Shown piece by piece: positions 19,229-27,282 of a stretch of DNA of 64,000 nucleotides. Under the pieces are notes generated by a model. That model saw only the letters and a list, made by a program, of their open reading frames with translations. It did not search any database and was not told where the DNA came from. Every line of letters starts with the position of its first letter. Positions within the stretch are counted from its first letter, which is position 1. Source of the stretch: Saccharothrix sp. NRRL B-16348 (GTDB taxonomy: Bacteria > Actinomycetota > Actinomycetes > Mycobacteriales > Pseudonocardiaceae); assembly GCF_001280085.1 (NCBI RefSeq), contig NZ_LGED01000125.1, forward strand, positions 156,846-220,845, read 5' to 3'. A program made the translations under genes and the position numbers.

Positions 19229-19924
19229 GTGTCGCGCAAGAGCAGTGTGCTGCCGGTCGCCGTCGTCCTCGCCGGGCTGGCCCTGGCCGGGTGCGAGCAC
19301 CCGGACGGGATGGCGCTCGTCGCGGCCAGCGCCAGCGCCACGATCCGCACCACGCCGCAACCGGGCGCGGCGTCGACCACCGCGACCACGACGGCGGACA
19401 CCACGCCGTCCGCGCCCGCCACCACGACGCCCGAGCAGCCGCCGGCCACCACCACGACGACGGCCACGACCACCGTCGAGCCGCCGAAGCAGGCACAGGT
19501 CCCGGTCGAGCCACCCGCGCCCGTCGCGCCGACCAGGACCGAGGTCGAGGTGGCCGAGGCCAAGGTGGTCGAGCTGACCAACGGCGAACGTGCCGCGCAC
19601 GGCTGCCCCGCGCTGGCCGCCGACGACCGGCTCGCCACCGCCGCCCGCGCGCACAGCGCCGACATGGCCGCCCAGAACTACTTCGACCACGTGTCCAAGG
19701 ACGGCCGCAGCTTCGTCGACCGGGTCAAGGCCGCCGGCTACCCCGCGCCCGGCGCGGAGAACATCGCCGCCGGCCAACGCACCGCCGAGGCGGTGGTCAA
19801 GGGCTGGATGGACTCGCCGGGCCACCGCGCCAACATCCTCAACTGCAAGCTCAAGACGTTGGGCGTCGGCATGGCCCGCGGCGGTTCCTACGGCATCTAC
19901 TGGACTCAGAACTTCGGCTGGTGA
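19229..19924 (+). CDS. CAP/SCP-domain secreted lipoprotein (YkwD-like)
   Basis: A 231-residue protein. GTG at 19229 is preferred to ATG at 19208: TGAGG precedes it and it opens directly on a signal peptide with lipobox LALAGC. A long Thr/Ala/Pro linker (about residues 30-105) leads to a CAP domain with ARAHSADMAAQNYFDHVSKDG, GENIAAG and GWMDSPGHRANILN. The two conserved His residues of the CAP site are present. Exact role is unknown. Its last bases overlap the convergent Lrp gene by 19 bp. Confidence 0.9.
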   Translation: MSRKSSVLPVAVVLAGLALAGCEHPDGMALVAASASATIRTTPQPGAASTTATTTADTTPSAPATTTPEQPPATTTTTATTTVEPPKQAQVPVEPPAPVAPTRTEVEVAEAKVVELTNGERAAHGCPALAADDRLATAARAHSADMAAQNYFDHVSKDGRSFVDRVKAAGYPAPGAENIAAGQRTAEAVVKGWMDSPGHRANILNCKLKTLGVGMARGGSYGIYWTQNFGW

Positions 19925-20400
19925 CCGTCACCGCCGGCGGGTAGCTCGTCCAGGATGAGCACGGTGTGGCTGGACGTCACGTCCGGCATCGTCTGCAACC
20001 GCGACAGCACCAGGTCGCGCAGACTGTGCGCGTCCGGCGCGCGCACCAGCAGCACCAGGTCGTAGTCACCGGACACCAGCGCGCCGTGCCACACCTCGGG
20101 GATCTCCATCACCCGCCGCCGCACCGCTTTCCACGAGTGCTGGCTGATCTTGAGGTAGACGTAGGCGGAGATGCCGAAGCCGTAGCGCTCCGGGTCGACC
20201 ACCGCCGAGTACCCGGTGACGACACCGTCCCGGTGCAGCCGCTCCACCCGCGAGTACGCGCTCGCCCGCGAGATGTGCAGCTTCTCCGCCAACGCCCGCA
20301 TCGACACCCGCCCGTCCGCGCGCAGCTCCTCCACGATGCGCCGGTCGAGCTCGTCGAGCGGTGCCGAATGTCCAGTCCGGGCCGTCATGTGGCCGACCAT
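19906..20400 (-). CDS. bkdR: Lrp/AsnC-family regulator, probably of the adjacent dehydrogenase operon
   Basis: A 164-residue protein: HTH (LDELDRRIVEELRADGRVSMRALAEKLHISRASAYSRV) and a C-terminal RAM ligand domain with SGDYDLVLLV. The start is ATG at 20400 or 20388. It is divergent from the E1 alpha gene at 20510. In Streptomyces an Lrp-type bkdR sits next to bkd genes, so control of branched-chain oxoacid oxidation by an amino acid effector is inferred from context. Confidence 0.85.
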   Translation of the reverse strand: MVGHMTARTGHSAPLDELDRRIVEELRADGRVSMRALAEKLHISRASAYSRVERLHRDGVVTGYSAVVDPERYGFGISAYVYLKISQHSWKAVRRRVMEIPEVWHGALVSGDYDLVLLVRAPDAHSLRDLVLSRLQTMPDVTSSHTVLILDELPAGGDGHQPKF

Positions 20401-20509
20401 AACCCGCCTGCGCGGCCATTCGTCCGGATTCCGGGTCCGGACCTGGAACATTGGCCGGTGTGAGCTGGACCATGCCCACCATCTCGCCCCTTGAGACACC
20501 GGAGGAGCC

Positions 20510-21583
20510 ATGGCCCGCACCCGCGCGCCCGAGCGGACGTTGCTGCCCGGCGACGAACCGCTGTCGCTGCTGCGCAAGGACGGCACGCCGGTCGACGACT
20601 CGCCGCTGTCCATGCCCGACGACGACGTGCTGGTCGAGCTGCACCGCCGGATGGTCGTCGGCAGGCGCTTCGACACCCAGGCCACCGCCCTGACCAAGCA
20701 GGGCAGGCTCGCGGTCTACCCGTCGTCACGCGGTCAGGAGGCGTGCGAGGTCGGCGCGGTGCTCGCGCTGCGGCCCACCGACTGGCTGTTCCCGACCTAC
20801 CGCGACTCCGTCGCCCTCGTCACCCGCGGCGTCGACCCGGCCGAGACGCTGACCCTGCTGCAAGGCGGCTGGCACCTCGGCTACGACCCGTACGAGCACC
20901 GCGTCGGCCCCCAGTGCACGCCGCTGGCGACCAACACGCTGCACGCCGTCGGCTTCGCGCACGCGGCCCGGCTCAAGGGCGAGGACACCGCCGCGCTCGT
21001 CATGCTCGGTGACGGCGCCACGTCCGAGGGCGACACGCACGAGGCGCTGAACTTCGCCGGCGTGTGGCGGGCCCCGGTGGTGTTCCTGGTGCAGAACAAC
21101 GGTTACGCGATCAGCGTGCCCATGTCCAAGCAGAACGCCGCGCCGTCGTTGGCGCACAAGGGCATCGGGTACGGCGTGCCGTCCGTGCTGGTCGACGGCA
21201 ACGACGTGGCCGCCGTCCACGCGGTGGTGCGCGAGGCGCTGGAGTCGGGCGGGCCGACGTTGATCGAGGCGCTGACCTACCGGATCGAGGCGCACACCAA
21301 CGCCGACGACGCCACCCGCTACCGCACGTCCGACGAGGTCGCCGCGTGGCTGGACCGCGACCCGGTCGACCGGCTGGAGGCGTACCTGACGTCACGGGGG
21401 CTGCTGGACAACGCGCGGCGCGCGGCGGTGGCGGCCGAGGCCGAGGAGTTCGCGGCGTCCGTGCGGGCGAAGCTGAACGTCGACGTCGTGCCGTCGCCCG
21501 ACGAGCTGTTCGAGCACGTCTACGCGACCACGCCCCGCCACCTGCGCGAGCAGGCGGCGGCGCTGCGGGAGGAACTGGCATGA
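20510..21583 (+). CDS. bkdA: 2-oxoacid dehydrogenase E1 component, alpha subunit
   Basis: A 357-residue thiamine-diphosphate subunit with the GDGATSEGDTHEALNFAGVW...QNN cofactor motif and FPTYRDSVALVTRG. ATG follows GGAGGAG by 3-4 bases. First of three coupled genes; its stop overlaps the E1 beta ATG by 4 bp. The Lrp neighbour favours branched-chain oxoacid over pyruvate as substrate, but pdhA is the other possible name. Confidence 0.93.
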   Translation: MARTRAPERTLLPGDEPLSLLRKDGTPVDDSPLSMPDDDVLVELHRRMVVGRRFDTQATALTKQGRLAVYPSSRGQEACEVGAVLALRPTDWLFPTYRDSVALVTRGVDPAETLTLLQGGWHLGYDPYEHRVGPQCTPLATNTLHAVGFAHAARLKGEDTAALVMLGDGATSEGDTHEALNFAGVWRAPVVFLVQNNGYAISVPMSKQNAAPSLAHKGIGYGVPSVLVDGNDVAAVHAVVREALESGGPTLIEALTYRIEAHTNADDATRYRTSDEVAAWLDRDPVDRLEAYLTSRGLLDNARRAAVAAEAEEFAASVRAKLNVDVVPSPDELFEHVYATTPRHLREQAAALREELA

Positions 21584-22599
21584 CCGCGGTGTCCGAGCAG
21601 GTCTCGATGGCCGGCGCGCTGAACCGGGCGTTGGGCGACGCGTTGGCCGACGACCCGACCGTGCTGGTGTTCGGCGAGGACGTCGGCGCGCTCGGCGGCG
21701 TGTTCAGGGTGACCGACGGGCTGGCGGCGCGGTTCGGCGAGCAGCGGGTGTTCGACACGCCGCTGGCCGAGTCCGGCATCGTCGGCACGGCCATCGGCAT
21801 GGCGATGAACGGGCTGCGGCCCGTGGTGGAGATGCAGTTCGACGCGTTCGCCTACCCGGCGTTCGAGCAGATCACCAGCCACCTGGCCAAGCTGCGCAAC
21901 CGCACGCGCGGCCGGGTGTCGTTGCCGGTGGTGATCCGGGTGCCCTACGGCGGCGGCATCGGCGGGGTCGAGCACCACTGCGACTCGTCGGAGGCCTACT
22001 ACACGCACACTCCGGGCCTGCGGGTCGTCACGCCGGGCACGCCCGACGACGCCTACCGGTTGCTGCGCGACTCGATCGCCTCGCCGGACCCGGTGATCTT
22101 CCTGGAGCCGAAGCGCCGGTACTGGGCCAAGGGCGCGCTGCCGTCACCGGCGGGGTCCGGGTCGATCGGGTTCGACCGGGCGTTGGTGCGGCGCGCCGGG
22201 CGGGACGTCACGCTGATCGCGTACGGGCCGATGGTGGCGACCGCGTTGGAGACGGCCGAGGCGGCGGCGGAGGAGGGCTGGGACGTCGAGGTCGTCGACC
22301 TGCGGTCGTTGTCGCCGTTCGACGACGAGACGGTGTGCGCCTCGGTGGTCAAGACCGGGCGCGCGGTGGTCGTGCACGAGGCGTCCGGGTTCGGCGGGTA
22401 CGGCGCGGAGGTCGTGGCGCGGGTGACCGAGCGGTGCTTCCACCACCTGCACGCGCCGGTGCTGCGGGTGACCGGGTTCGACATCCCGTACCCGCCGCCG
22501 AAGCTGGAGGAGCACCACCTGCCGGGCGTCGACCGCATCCTGGACGCGATCGCCCGGCTCCAGTGGGACGACGAGGTCGTGGGGAGCTACCGTGCCTGA
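21580..22599 (+). CDS. bkdB: 2-oxoacid dehydrogenase E1 component, beta subunit
   Basis: A 339-residue partner of the alpha subunit: FGEDVGALGGVFRVTDGL, AESGIVGTAIGMAMNGLRPVVEMQF and the C-terminal transketolase domain ending FDIPYPPPKLEEHHLPG. Starts inside the alpha stop and overlaps the E2 gene by 8 bp. With alpha it forms the heterotetramer that decarboxylates the oxoacid and loads the lipoyl arm of E2. Confidence 0.94.
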   Translation: MTAVSEQVSMAGALNRALGDALADDPTVLVFGEDVGALGGVFRVTDGLAARFGEQRVFDTPLAESGIVGTAIGMAMNGLRPVVEMQFDAFAYPAFEQITSHLAKLRNRTRGRVSLPVVIRVPYGGGIGGVEHHCDSSEAYYTHTPGLRVVTPGTPDDAYRLLRDSIASPDPVIFLEPKRRYWAKGALPSPAGSGSIGFDRALVRRAGRDVTLIAYGPMVATALETAEAAAEEGWDVEVVDLRSLSPFDDETVCASVVKTGRAVVVHEASGFGGYGAEVVARVTERCFHHLHAPVLRVTGFDIPYPPPKLEEHHLPGVDRILDAIARLQWDDEVVGSYRA

Positions 22600-23866
22600 C
22601 TTCCGGCTGCCCGACCTGGGCGAGGGCCTGACCGAGGGCGAGATCGTCACCTGGCTGGTGTCGGTCGGCGACCGGGTGGCGATCGACCAGCCCGTGGTCG
22701 AGGTGGAGACGGCGAAGGCCGTGGTCGAGGTGCCGTGCCCGTACGAGGGCGTGGTGAGCGCGCGGTTCGGCGAGCCGGGCGAGCAGTTGGCCGTCGGCTC
22801 GGTGCTGCTGACGGTGGGCGAGCCGGAGCAGTCGGGCAGCGGCAACGTCCTGATCGGCTACGGCACCTCCGAAACACCGCGCCGCCGACGCCGCCCCCGT
22901 GAGTCCTACGTTCAGCACGCGAGTGTCCTACGTTCGGAACACCCGAGTTCAACACTCGGAACACCCGACGCGACCGTGAACGCGGAAGGGGAGAGGACCG
23001 GGGCGGGGGAGAGCGCCGCGACCGTGAACCCGCCCGCGACCAGTCCCGCCGTGATCTCCCCGCTCGTGCGGCAACTCGCGCGGGACAACGGCTTGGCGCT
23101 CGACCGGATCACCGGCACCGGGCCGGGCGGCGTCATCCGGCGTGCCGACGTGGAACGCGAACTCGCCGCCCGCGTCACGCCCGACCCCGCTCCCGCCGCC
23201 GGCCGGCGCATCCCCCTGCGCGGACTGCGCGGCGCGGTCGCGGCGAAGCTGGCCACCTCACGCCGGGAGATCCCCGAAGCGACCGTCTGGGTGGACGTCG
23301 ACGCCACCGACTTCCTCGCCGCACGGGCCGCGATGCCGACGGTGTCCCTGCTCGCGCTGCTGGCCCGCTTCACCGTGCTGGGCCTGAAGAAGTTCCCCGA
23401 GCTGAACTCCCGGGTCGAGGGTGACGAGGTCGTCGTCCTCGACCAGGTGCACCTCGGGTTCGCCGCCCAGACCGACCGCGGCCTGGTCGTGCCGGTGGTG
23501 CGGGACGCCCAGTCCCTGACCACCGCCGAACTCGCGTCCGCCATCGCCGCGCACACCGCGTCGGCGCGCGAGGGCAAGCTCACGCCCGCCGCGATGACCG
23601 GCGGCACGTTCACCGTCAACAACTACGGCGTGTTCGGCGTCGACGGCTCGGCCGCCATCATCAACCACCCGGAAGCCGCGATCCTCGGCCTCGGCCGCAT
23701 CATCGACCGGCCGTGGGCGGTGGACGGGCAGCTCGCCGTGCGCAAGGTCGCCCAGCTGACGCTCGCCTTCGACCACCGGGTGTGCGACGGCGGCACGGCG
23801 GGCGGGTTCCTGCGGTTCGTCGCGGACTGCGTCGAGTCCCCGATCACCGCCTTGGCCGACCTCTAG
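22592..23866 (+). CDS. bkdC: 2-oxoacid dehydrogenase E2 acyltransferase with repeat-invaded linker
   Basis: A 424-residue protein. Lipoyl domain with attachment Lys42 in VETAKAVVEVP, then a linker, a peripheral-subunit-binding domain (VISPLVRQLARDNGLALDRITGTGPGGVIRRADV), and a catalytic domain with the DHRVCDGG active site. The linker at about residues 104-125 is encoded by three 22-bp units of the same repeat family seen at 15.3 and 44.7 kb; 66 bp keeps the frame. No E3 gene follows, so lipoamide dehydrogenase must come from elsewhere. Confidence 0.93.
   Translation: MPDFRLPDLGEGLTEGEIVTWLVSVGDRVAIDQPVVEVETAKAVVEVPCPYEGVVSARFGEPGEQLAVGSVLLTVGEPEQSGSGNVLIGYGTSETPRRRRRPRESYVQHASVLRSEHPSSTLGTPDATVNAEGERTGAGESAATVNPPATSPAVISPLVRQLARDNGLALDRITGTGPGGVIRRADVERELAARVTPDPAPAAGRRIPLRGLRGAVAAKLATSRREIPEATVWVDVDATDFLAARAAMPTVSLLALLARFTVLGLKKFPELNSRVEGDEVVVLDQVHLGFAAQTDRGLVVPVVRDAQSLTTAELASAIAAHTASAREGKLTPAAMTGGTFTVNNYGVFGVDGSAAIINHPEAAILGLGRIIDRPWAVDGQLAVRKVAQLTLAFDHRVCDGGTAGGFLRFVADCVESPITALADL
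22901..22966. repeat. 22-bp tandem array B inside the E2 gene
   Basis: GTCCTAC at 22903 and 22925, then the variant GTTCAAC at 22947, each 22 bp apart and ending CTCGGAACAC. Same order as arrays A and C: standard units then the degenerate final unit. Three units equal 66 bp, so the E2 frame stays open through it. Confidence 0.85.
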
Positions 23867-23964
23867 GCCGGATCGACGGACCGCTCCGCCGCCGACCCGG
23901 CCTGGAGGTGGAGCACCGCGGGGCTCCCCGCACCGTTGGCACGGTGTGGGGAGCCCCGACGTGC

Positions 23965-25143
23965 TCAGAGGAAGATGGTGTTGGGCTCGAGGCCCGCGAC
24001 GACCCGCCCGTACAGCTCCATGTTCGTGTTCGGGTGGTGGTAGGCGTGCAGCCCGATGGCCCGGCTGTCCCGCGCGATCCGCTGGATCGGCACGGTGTCG
24101 AGGACCGACGAAGCACCGCTCGCGGTGGCGAGGATGTCGACGGCCTCCCTGGACCGCTGGACGGTGAGCCCGAGGTCCAGGCGAGCGCTCACGCGGTCGA
24201 GCAACGTCCACGGCTCGCCGGCCTTGGCGTCGAGCTTCGCGGCCACGCGGTGGGTGTGGAAGTCGGCCTCGTCGATCCGGCCCGTGGCGTCGGCGATCTG
24301 CAGGTGCGTGAGCGGGGCGTGGCTCTGGTGCTCGTAGTCGGTGTACGTGATGACGCGGGTGGGCAGCCGCTCCATGAACGCCGCGTAGGCGGCGCGCGCG
24401 AGGCCCAGGTGCGTCCCGCACACCACCGCGGTCGCCAACGGCAGGAAGGGGGTGTTCCACATCTTGGCCGCGGCGTTCAGCACCGAGCGGTGCGTGCCGC
24501 TCTGCAGGACCGGCAGCATCGGGAGGATGCGCGAGTCCGGGACGAACACGTTGTTCGCGATGGTGGTGACGCTGCTCGACCCGCGCAGGCCCGACGCGTG
24601 CCAGTCGTCCATGACCTCGAGGTCCGACATGGGCACGAGGATCAGCACCGGCTCGGGCTGCTGCCCTTCGACGATGCGCACCGCGGCGTGCGCGTTCCAG
24701 TTGCTCTGCGGTGCGGCGGTGTTGAAGCCCCACTTGCCGTTGAACACCGCGCCACCGTCCACCGGCACCCCGGCCGCGCCCGGCGCGAAGGTGCCGCTGA
24801 TGCGGGCGTCGCCCGAACCGAAGACCTCGTCCTGGACCTCGTCGGAGAACAGGCCGGCCAACCAGTTGCTGATGGTCCACACCGTGGCGACCCAGCTGAC
24901 GGCGCCGTCACCTAAGGCCATCTCGGTCAGGACGTCGACCGTCGTGGTCGTGTCGGACTCGTAGCCGCCGTACCGCGCCGGGAGGGTCAGCTTCAGCAGC
25001 CCGGCGTCCGTCAGGGCGTCGATCGAGTCCGGGTGCAGGACGCGGTTCTCCTCCTGCCACGGCGCGTTCTTGTTGAAGACGGGGACCAGTTCGCTCACCC
25101 TGCCGATGAGCTCGTCCCGCGATGGAGCGGTCTTGATGGTCAT
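23965..25143 (-). CDS. acyl-CoA-dehydrogenase-fold flavin monooxygenase
   Basis: A 392-residue protein of the group that includes flavin-dependent hydroxylases (DszC, hydroxyphenylacetate oxygenase component, polyketide hydroxylases): LPARYGGYE, ALGDGAVSWVATVW, SGTFAPG and a C-terminal ELYGRVVAGLEPN. No catalytic Glu of true acyl-CoA dehydrogenases is evident. A separate reductase would supply reduced flavin; the F420/FMN-type reductase at 29073 is the nearest candidate. A paralogue lies at 51142-52287. Substrate unknown. Confidence 0.8.
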   Translation of the reverse strand: MTIKTAPSRDELIGRVSELVPVFNKNAPWQEENRVLHPDSIDALTDAGLLKLTLPARYGGYESDTTTTVDVLTEMALGDGAVSWVATVWTISNWLAGLFSDEVQDEVFGSGDARISGTFAPGAAGVPVDGGAVFNGKWGFNTAAPQSNWNAHAAVRIVEGQQPEPVLILVPMSDLEVMDDWHASGLRGSSSVTTIANNVFVPDSRILPMLPVLQSGTHRSVLNAAAKMWNTPFLPLATAVVCGTHLGLARAAYAAFMERLPTRVITYTDYEHQSHAPLTHLQIADATGRIDEADFHTHRVAAKLDAKAGEPWTLLDRVSARLDLGLTVQRSREAVDILATASGASSVLDTVPIQRIARDSRAIGLHAYHHPNTNMELYGRVVAGLEPNTIFL

Positions 25144-25282
25144 CTCAATACTCCGTAACGTGCCCGCCCGACCCACCGGTCGGGGCATGGATGGCTGTCA
25201 TCCGAAACCCGATGGTCCAAAGAAGTGCGGCCGGTCATCGTTGGCCGGCCCTCGGCGAACACGGCGTCGCCCCCCTCTGGGA

Positions 25283-25764
25283 TCAGTCGAAGAATTTGGT
25301 GAACTCGTCGATCACCACCTGAGGCACCTCGTCGACGAAGTAGTGGCCCGCGTCGACCACGACGACCTTGACGTCATTGCCCTGGTTGGGCGGCGTGGCC
25401 TGCATTAGCGCGGCGAACGTGCCGTCGCCGCCGCCGGAGACCATGCCGAGCATCGTCGCGGTCACCTTGTCGTAGGTGACGAGGTCGATGATGTCCTGGC
25501 CGAACGTGTTGTATTACGCGCCGAAGGCGCGAATCGCCCCCGGCGAGTCGGAGCGCTGCGCGAAGAATCCCACCAGGTCTGCGGCCGGTCGGGCGGCAGG
25601 ATCAGCGGCGTGCCGATGCCGCCGGCCACGTAGTGCGGGTGAATGGTGTACACGGTGAGGTTGTCCGTGCGAAAGTCGCCCGCCAGCGAGTTCGCCGGAT
25701 CGGCGTCACTCGGGATGGTGGTCACTGTTCCCGACGAATCGGAATAGTGGACTCCCGTGGTCAT
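25283..25764 (-). pseudogene. alpha/beta hydrolase, deleted and nonsense-mutated
   Basis: The 5' part (from 25764) reads up to GIGTPLILPPDRPQTWW, the normal start of an alpha/beta hydrolase up to the oxyanion region. It then jumps frame near 25568-25580 into a segment LVGFFAQRSDSPGAIRAFGA that belongs well downstream, where a TAA (25514-25516) replaces an expected codon, and continues in that frame to VVVVDAGHYFVDEVPQVVIDEFTKFFD. The nucleophile elbow and acid region are missing. TCCCACCAGGT at the joint would suit both sides of the deletion. It cannot be functional. Confidence 0.8.
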
Positions 25765-26476
25765 TCACACGCCTTCCTGATGGGCCGGATCACTGTGTCG
25801 GTCGCGTCGCGATCGTGCCCTTCGCCGGCGCGATCACCAGATCATCGTATGCCCCGTGTCGCCCCGGGAGTCTCTTCTATCCTGCTCTTTTCAGACCTCT
25901 TTGGCGGAGATCGTTCTCCGCCTGGGTCGAAAGTCTTGCGGGAGGTTTGTGCTGGTCGGTCGCTTCCTCCCTGCGGTGTGCGGTGCGGGCCGGTGGGCGC
26001 CTGGGCTGAGGCGCAACCCGCGGGTGGCGTCCGGAGCCTAGCTTGTGCAACTATAAGGTTGCACGTGTCGCCAGCGCTAGATCCGACGACAGCAGCAGGA
26101 GTCCTTCTGAGTGAAGACCGGATCGAGGGCGACACCCCTGTTCGAGCGACCCTTGGAGCAGGTGTGGCGTTCCTTGGCGGGAGCTGCGCGACGGCGACAT
26201 CGACATCGCCGCCCGGTTCACCGGTCAGCGGCGGTTGATCCTGCTGGTCCTGCTCGGCGCCGGGATGGAGCTGTCCGCGCTGCCCTGGACCACCGCCGCC
26301 TGGGCGCTGCCCTCGGCGAGCTTCGCGCTGCCGTTCGGTCGGTTCCTCGTGGCGCTCATGGTCGGCGAGGGTGACACCCTGAACGCCGGCCACCCGCTCG
26401 GTCGAGCTGTCCGCACGTGCGCTTCGTCTACGAGATCGAGCACGGCCCGGACCGGCCCGCCGCACGTCGGACATGA
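25765..26476. other. gene debris with an orphan operator
   Basis: No intact gene. Readable fragments include DGDIDIAARFTGQRRLILLVLLGAGMELSALPW (+ strand, about 26188-26290), a hydrophobic segment, and RFVYEIEHGPDRPAARRT (about 26417-26470) in another frame. A perfect operator-like palindrome sits at 26045-26064. I take it as the remains of one or two genes flanking the decayed hydrolase; family not recognised. Confidence 0.4.
26045..26064. promoter_or_regulatory. perfect palindrome, orphan operator
   Basis: GTGCAAC-tataag-GTTGCAC: exact 7-base arms with a 6-base A/T-rich centre. Shape and size fit a TetR- or MarR-type operator overlapping a promoter. There is no intact regulator beside it, only debris. 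Confidence 0.55.
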
Positions 26477-26513
26477 CGCGGCCCCGCTTCGTCAGTCCGA
26501 AGCGGGGCCGCGT
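26476..26513. terminator. perfect 15-bp stem hairpin
   Basis: ACGCGGCCCCGCTTC and its exact complement GAAGCGGGGCCGCGT around an 8-base loop (26491-26498). Just downstream of the SDR stop at 26528 (leftward), it ends the FAD-oxidase/SDR transcript. Confidence 0.8.
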
Positions 26514-26527
26514 ACTCGTGCTGGGAA

Positions 26528-27253
26528 TCAGCCGCCCAGGGCGGCCTTCGCCTGCTCGGCGAACACGCGCTCCAGTGCCTTCGAGGGGCTGTCGGCGAAG
26601 TTGCCGCCGATCATCATCGCGAAGTCGTCGGGGAAGATCTCCTCGACACCGGCGTCGACCGCGTCGTACACGGCCTTGGCGACAGCCTCCGGAGACACCT
26701 TCGGCACATCGCCGAAGTCCTTGGTCATCTCGGTGTCGACCAGACCGGGGAACACGGCGTGAACGGCGACGTTCTTGAAGGCCAACACGGTGCGCAGCGC
26801 CACGGTCTGGCTGTACAGGGCGGCCTTCGACATCGAGTAGCTGGGCGCCATGGGAACCGGCGAGATCGCGCTCAGCGAGACGATGTTGATGATCCGACCG
26901 GACGTCTGGATCAGCGACGGCAGGAAGGCCTGGGTCACCCGAAGCGTTCCACCGACGTTGACGTCCAGGTGACCCTGCACCACCGCGGGGTCGCTCAGGT
27001 CGTCGAAACCGAACGAGCCGGCGTTGTTCACCAGAACGTCGATCGACCCGACCTGCTCGACCGCCGCGGCGACCTGACCCGCATCGGTGATGTCCAGCGT
27101 CACCGGAACGACGCGGTCGTCCGAGTGGCTGAGCGGCTGCCGCGTTCCGGCGTACACCCGGCTCGCGCCCTTGGCCAGAGCTGCGTCGACGAGCGCCCGT
27201 CCGATACCCCGGTTTGCACCGGTCACCAGGACCGATTTACCCGAGATTGACAT
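26528..27253 (-). CDS. short-chain dehydrogenase/reductase
   Basis: A 241-residue SDR: VTGANRGIGRALVDAAL, NNAGSFG, catalytic Ser in IVSLSAISP, YSMSK with Tyr and Lys, and VFPGLVDTEMTKDF. ATG at 27253 is preceded by GGAGGG. It begins 29 bp after the stop of the FAD oxidase on the same strand, so the two are one transcript ended by the hairpin at 26476-26513. Substrate unknown. Confidence 0.9.
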   Translation of the reverse strand: MSISGKSVLVTGANRGIGRALVDAALAKGASRVYAGTRQPLSHSDDRVVPVTLDITDAGQVAAAVEQVGSIDVLVNNAGSFGFDDLSDPAVVQGHLDVNVGGTLRVTQAFLPSLIQTSGRIINIVSLSAISPVPMAPSYSMSKAALYSQTVALRTVLAFKNVAVHAVFPGLVDTEMTKDFGDVPKVSPEAVAKAVYDAVDAGVEEIFPDDFAMMIGGNFADSPSKALERVFAEQAKAALGG

Positions 27254-27282
27254 GTATTGCCCTCCAATATGATTACCATTAG

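Noticed and set aside
23965-25143. True acyl-CoA dehydrogenase
   Set aside because: Sequence pattern and C-terminal ELYG motif fit the monooxygenase branch better.
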